From positions 1 to 7,693 of the forward strand of contig DMBB01000081.1 in assembly GCA_003446295.1 (NCBI GenBank): a DNA stretch of 7,693 nucleotides. Direction: 5' to 3'. The notes below the pieces were generated by a model, which saw only the letters and a program-made list of their open reading frames with translations, ran no database searches and was not told where the DNA came from. A program made the translations under genes and the position numbers. The stretch comes from Erysipelotrichaceae bacterium (lineage in GTDB: Bacteria; Bacillota_I; Bacilli_A; Erysipelotrichales; Erysipelotrichaceae). Below, in pieces: positions 7,082-7,693 of the stretch (the first letter of the stretch is position 1; every line of letters begins with the position of its first letter).

Positions 7082-7096
7082 GAGACAAATGAAACA
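7082..7096 (+). repeat. Direct repeat, copy 1 (GAGACAAATGAAACA)
   Basis: This 15-base element recurs at 7155-7169 with one base changed (14 of 15 identical). It lies upstream of the promoter, 73 bases from the second copy. A second TGAAA follows 11 bases after the one inside it (7090 and 7101). It is probably an upstream operator copy for control of the glucosidase gene (inference). Confidence 0.6.
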
Positions 7097-7101
7097 CTTA
7101 T

Positions 7102-7111
7102 GAAAGCTTTC
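7102..7111. promoter_or_regulatory. Perfect palindrome GAAAGCTTTC, possible operator
   Basis: A ten-base perfect palindrome sits just after direct-repeat copy 1. GAAA/TTTC arms recur in GAAACAATTTC (7164-7174) at the promoter. TGAAA...TTTCA-like sites are reported for RpiR/MurR-type sugar regulators, so such a regulator is one possibility. Short palindromes of this size also occur by chance. Confidence 0.35.
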
Positions 7112-7142
7112 TGATACTATTGTGCCGATTTCCTTTTTGTAC

Positions 7143-7171
7143 TTGACACTGTCGGAGTCAAATGAAACAAT
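7143..7171 (+). promoter_or_regulatory. Sigma-A-like promoter of the glucosidase gene
   Basis: A perfect -35 TTGACA (7143-7148) is followed after 17 bases by AACAAT (7166-7171), four of six to the consensus -10. Transcription would begin near 7178 and leave a leader of about 75 bases. The -35 lies in GACACTGTC, a small palindrome. The -10 lies in the GAAACAATTTC palindrome and partly in direct-repeat copy 2, which suggests repression by occlusion. Confidence 0.6.
7155..7169 (+). repeat. Direct repeat, copy 2 (GAGTCAAATGAAACA), overlapping the -10
   Basis: This is the second copy of the 15-base element at 7082-7096, differing at one base. It fills most of the spacer and reaches into the -10 hexamer. 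The 73-base offset is close to seven DNA turns, so both copies would face the same side of the helix, as expected for cooperative or looping repressor binding (inference). Confidence 0.6.
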
Positions 7172-7193
7172 TTCTTTAGAACGAAGCACGATT

Positions 7194-7214
7194 ATGCCGT
7201 TTTTATCGCGGCAT
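7194..7214 (+). promoter_or_regulatory. Leader hairpin ATGCCG / CGGCAT
   Basis: Six perfect base pairs (7194-7199 with 7209-7214) enclose a nine-base, U-rich loop within the predicted 5' leader of the glucosidase mRNA, 40 bases before its start codon. An outer AGC/GCT (7185-7187, 7218-7220) could extend it. No T run follows the stem, so it is not an intrinsic terminator, and I see no match to the antiterminator target of LicT/BglG proteins. It may affect mRNA stability or be a protein site. Confidence 0.35.
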
Positions 7215-7251
7215 GAAGCTGAATGATCATCAATTGAATATGGAGGACTGA

Positions 7252-7693
<442 letters not shown>

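Noticed and set aside
7113..7120. GATACTAT as a second -10 upstream of the main promoter
   Set aside because: No reasonable -35 lies at the right distance. The TTGACA-AACAAT pair with a 17-base spacer is better.

Overview
The window reads as ordinary chromosomal DNA of a low-to-mid GC Bacillota. The base composition looks close to 50% GC by eye, Shine-Dalgarno sites are strong, genes are closely packed, and one gene carries a PTS-type domain. A gut Erysipelotrichia-like or clostridial anaerobe would fit, given the ferredoxin-type aldo/keto reductase and the beta-glucoside PTS functions. That taxonomic guess is inference and weak. All genes are on the + strand. I see no RNA gene, CRISPR array, insertion sequence or phage gene.

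Positions 1-2383 hold the end of a MoxR-type AAA+ ATPase gene, a DUF58 (VWA-like) protein and a multi-pass membrane protein with a DUF4129-like cytoplasmic tail. This is the familiar MoxR-DUF58-transglutaminase neighbourhood, but the third protein has no transglutaminase domain. The genes are coupled by overlaps (a GTG start inside the preceding stop region, then ATGA).

Positions 2393-6980 continue in the same direction with short gaps: a Cof-type HAD phosphatase, a 473-residue protein that joins a lactose/cellobiose-type PTS EIIB-like domain to a degenerate ROK sugar-kinase-like domain, a GNAT acetyltransferase, a uridine-kinase-like P-loop kinase, and an aldo/keto reductase with two C-terminal 4Fe-4S motifs. 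There is no terminator-like structure before the strong one at 6989-7025, so positions 1-6980 could be one long transcription unit.

Positions 7026-7254 are a dense control region. It contains a 16-base palindrome, a 15-base direct repeat in two copies 73 bases apart, short GAAA/TTTC palindromes, a sigma-A-like promoter whose -10 lies across the second repeat copy, and a leader hairpin. It precedes a GH1 6-phospho-beta-glucosidase gene that runs off the right edge.

The most unusual object is the EIIB-ROK fusion. It keeps the EIIB phosphocysteine and the ROK catalytic aspartate, but lacks the ROK glycine-rich ATP loop and the zinc motif. I read it as a likely PTS-linked sugar sensor or regulator rather than a working kinase; this is inference.
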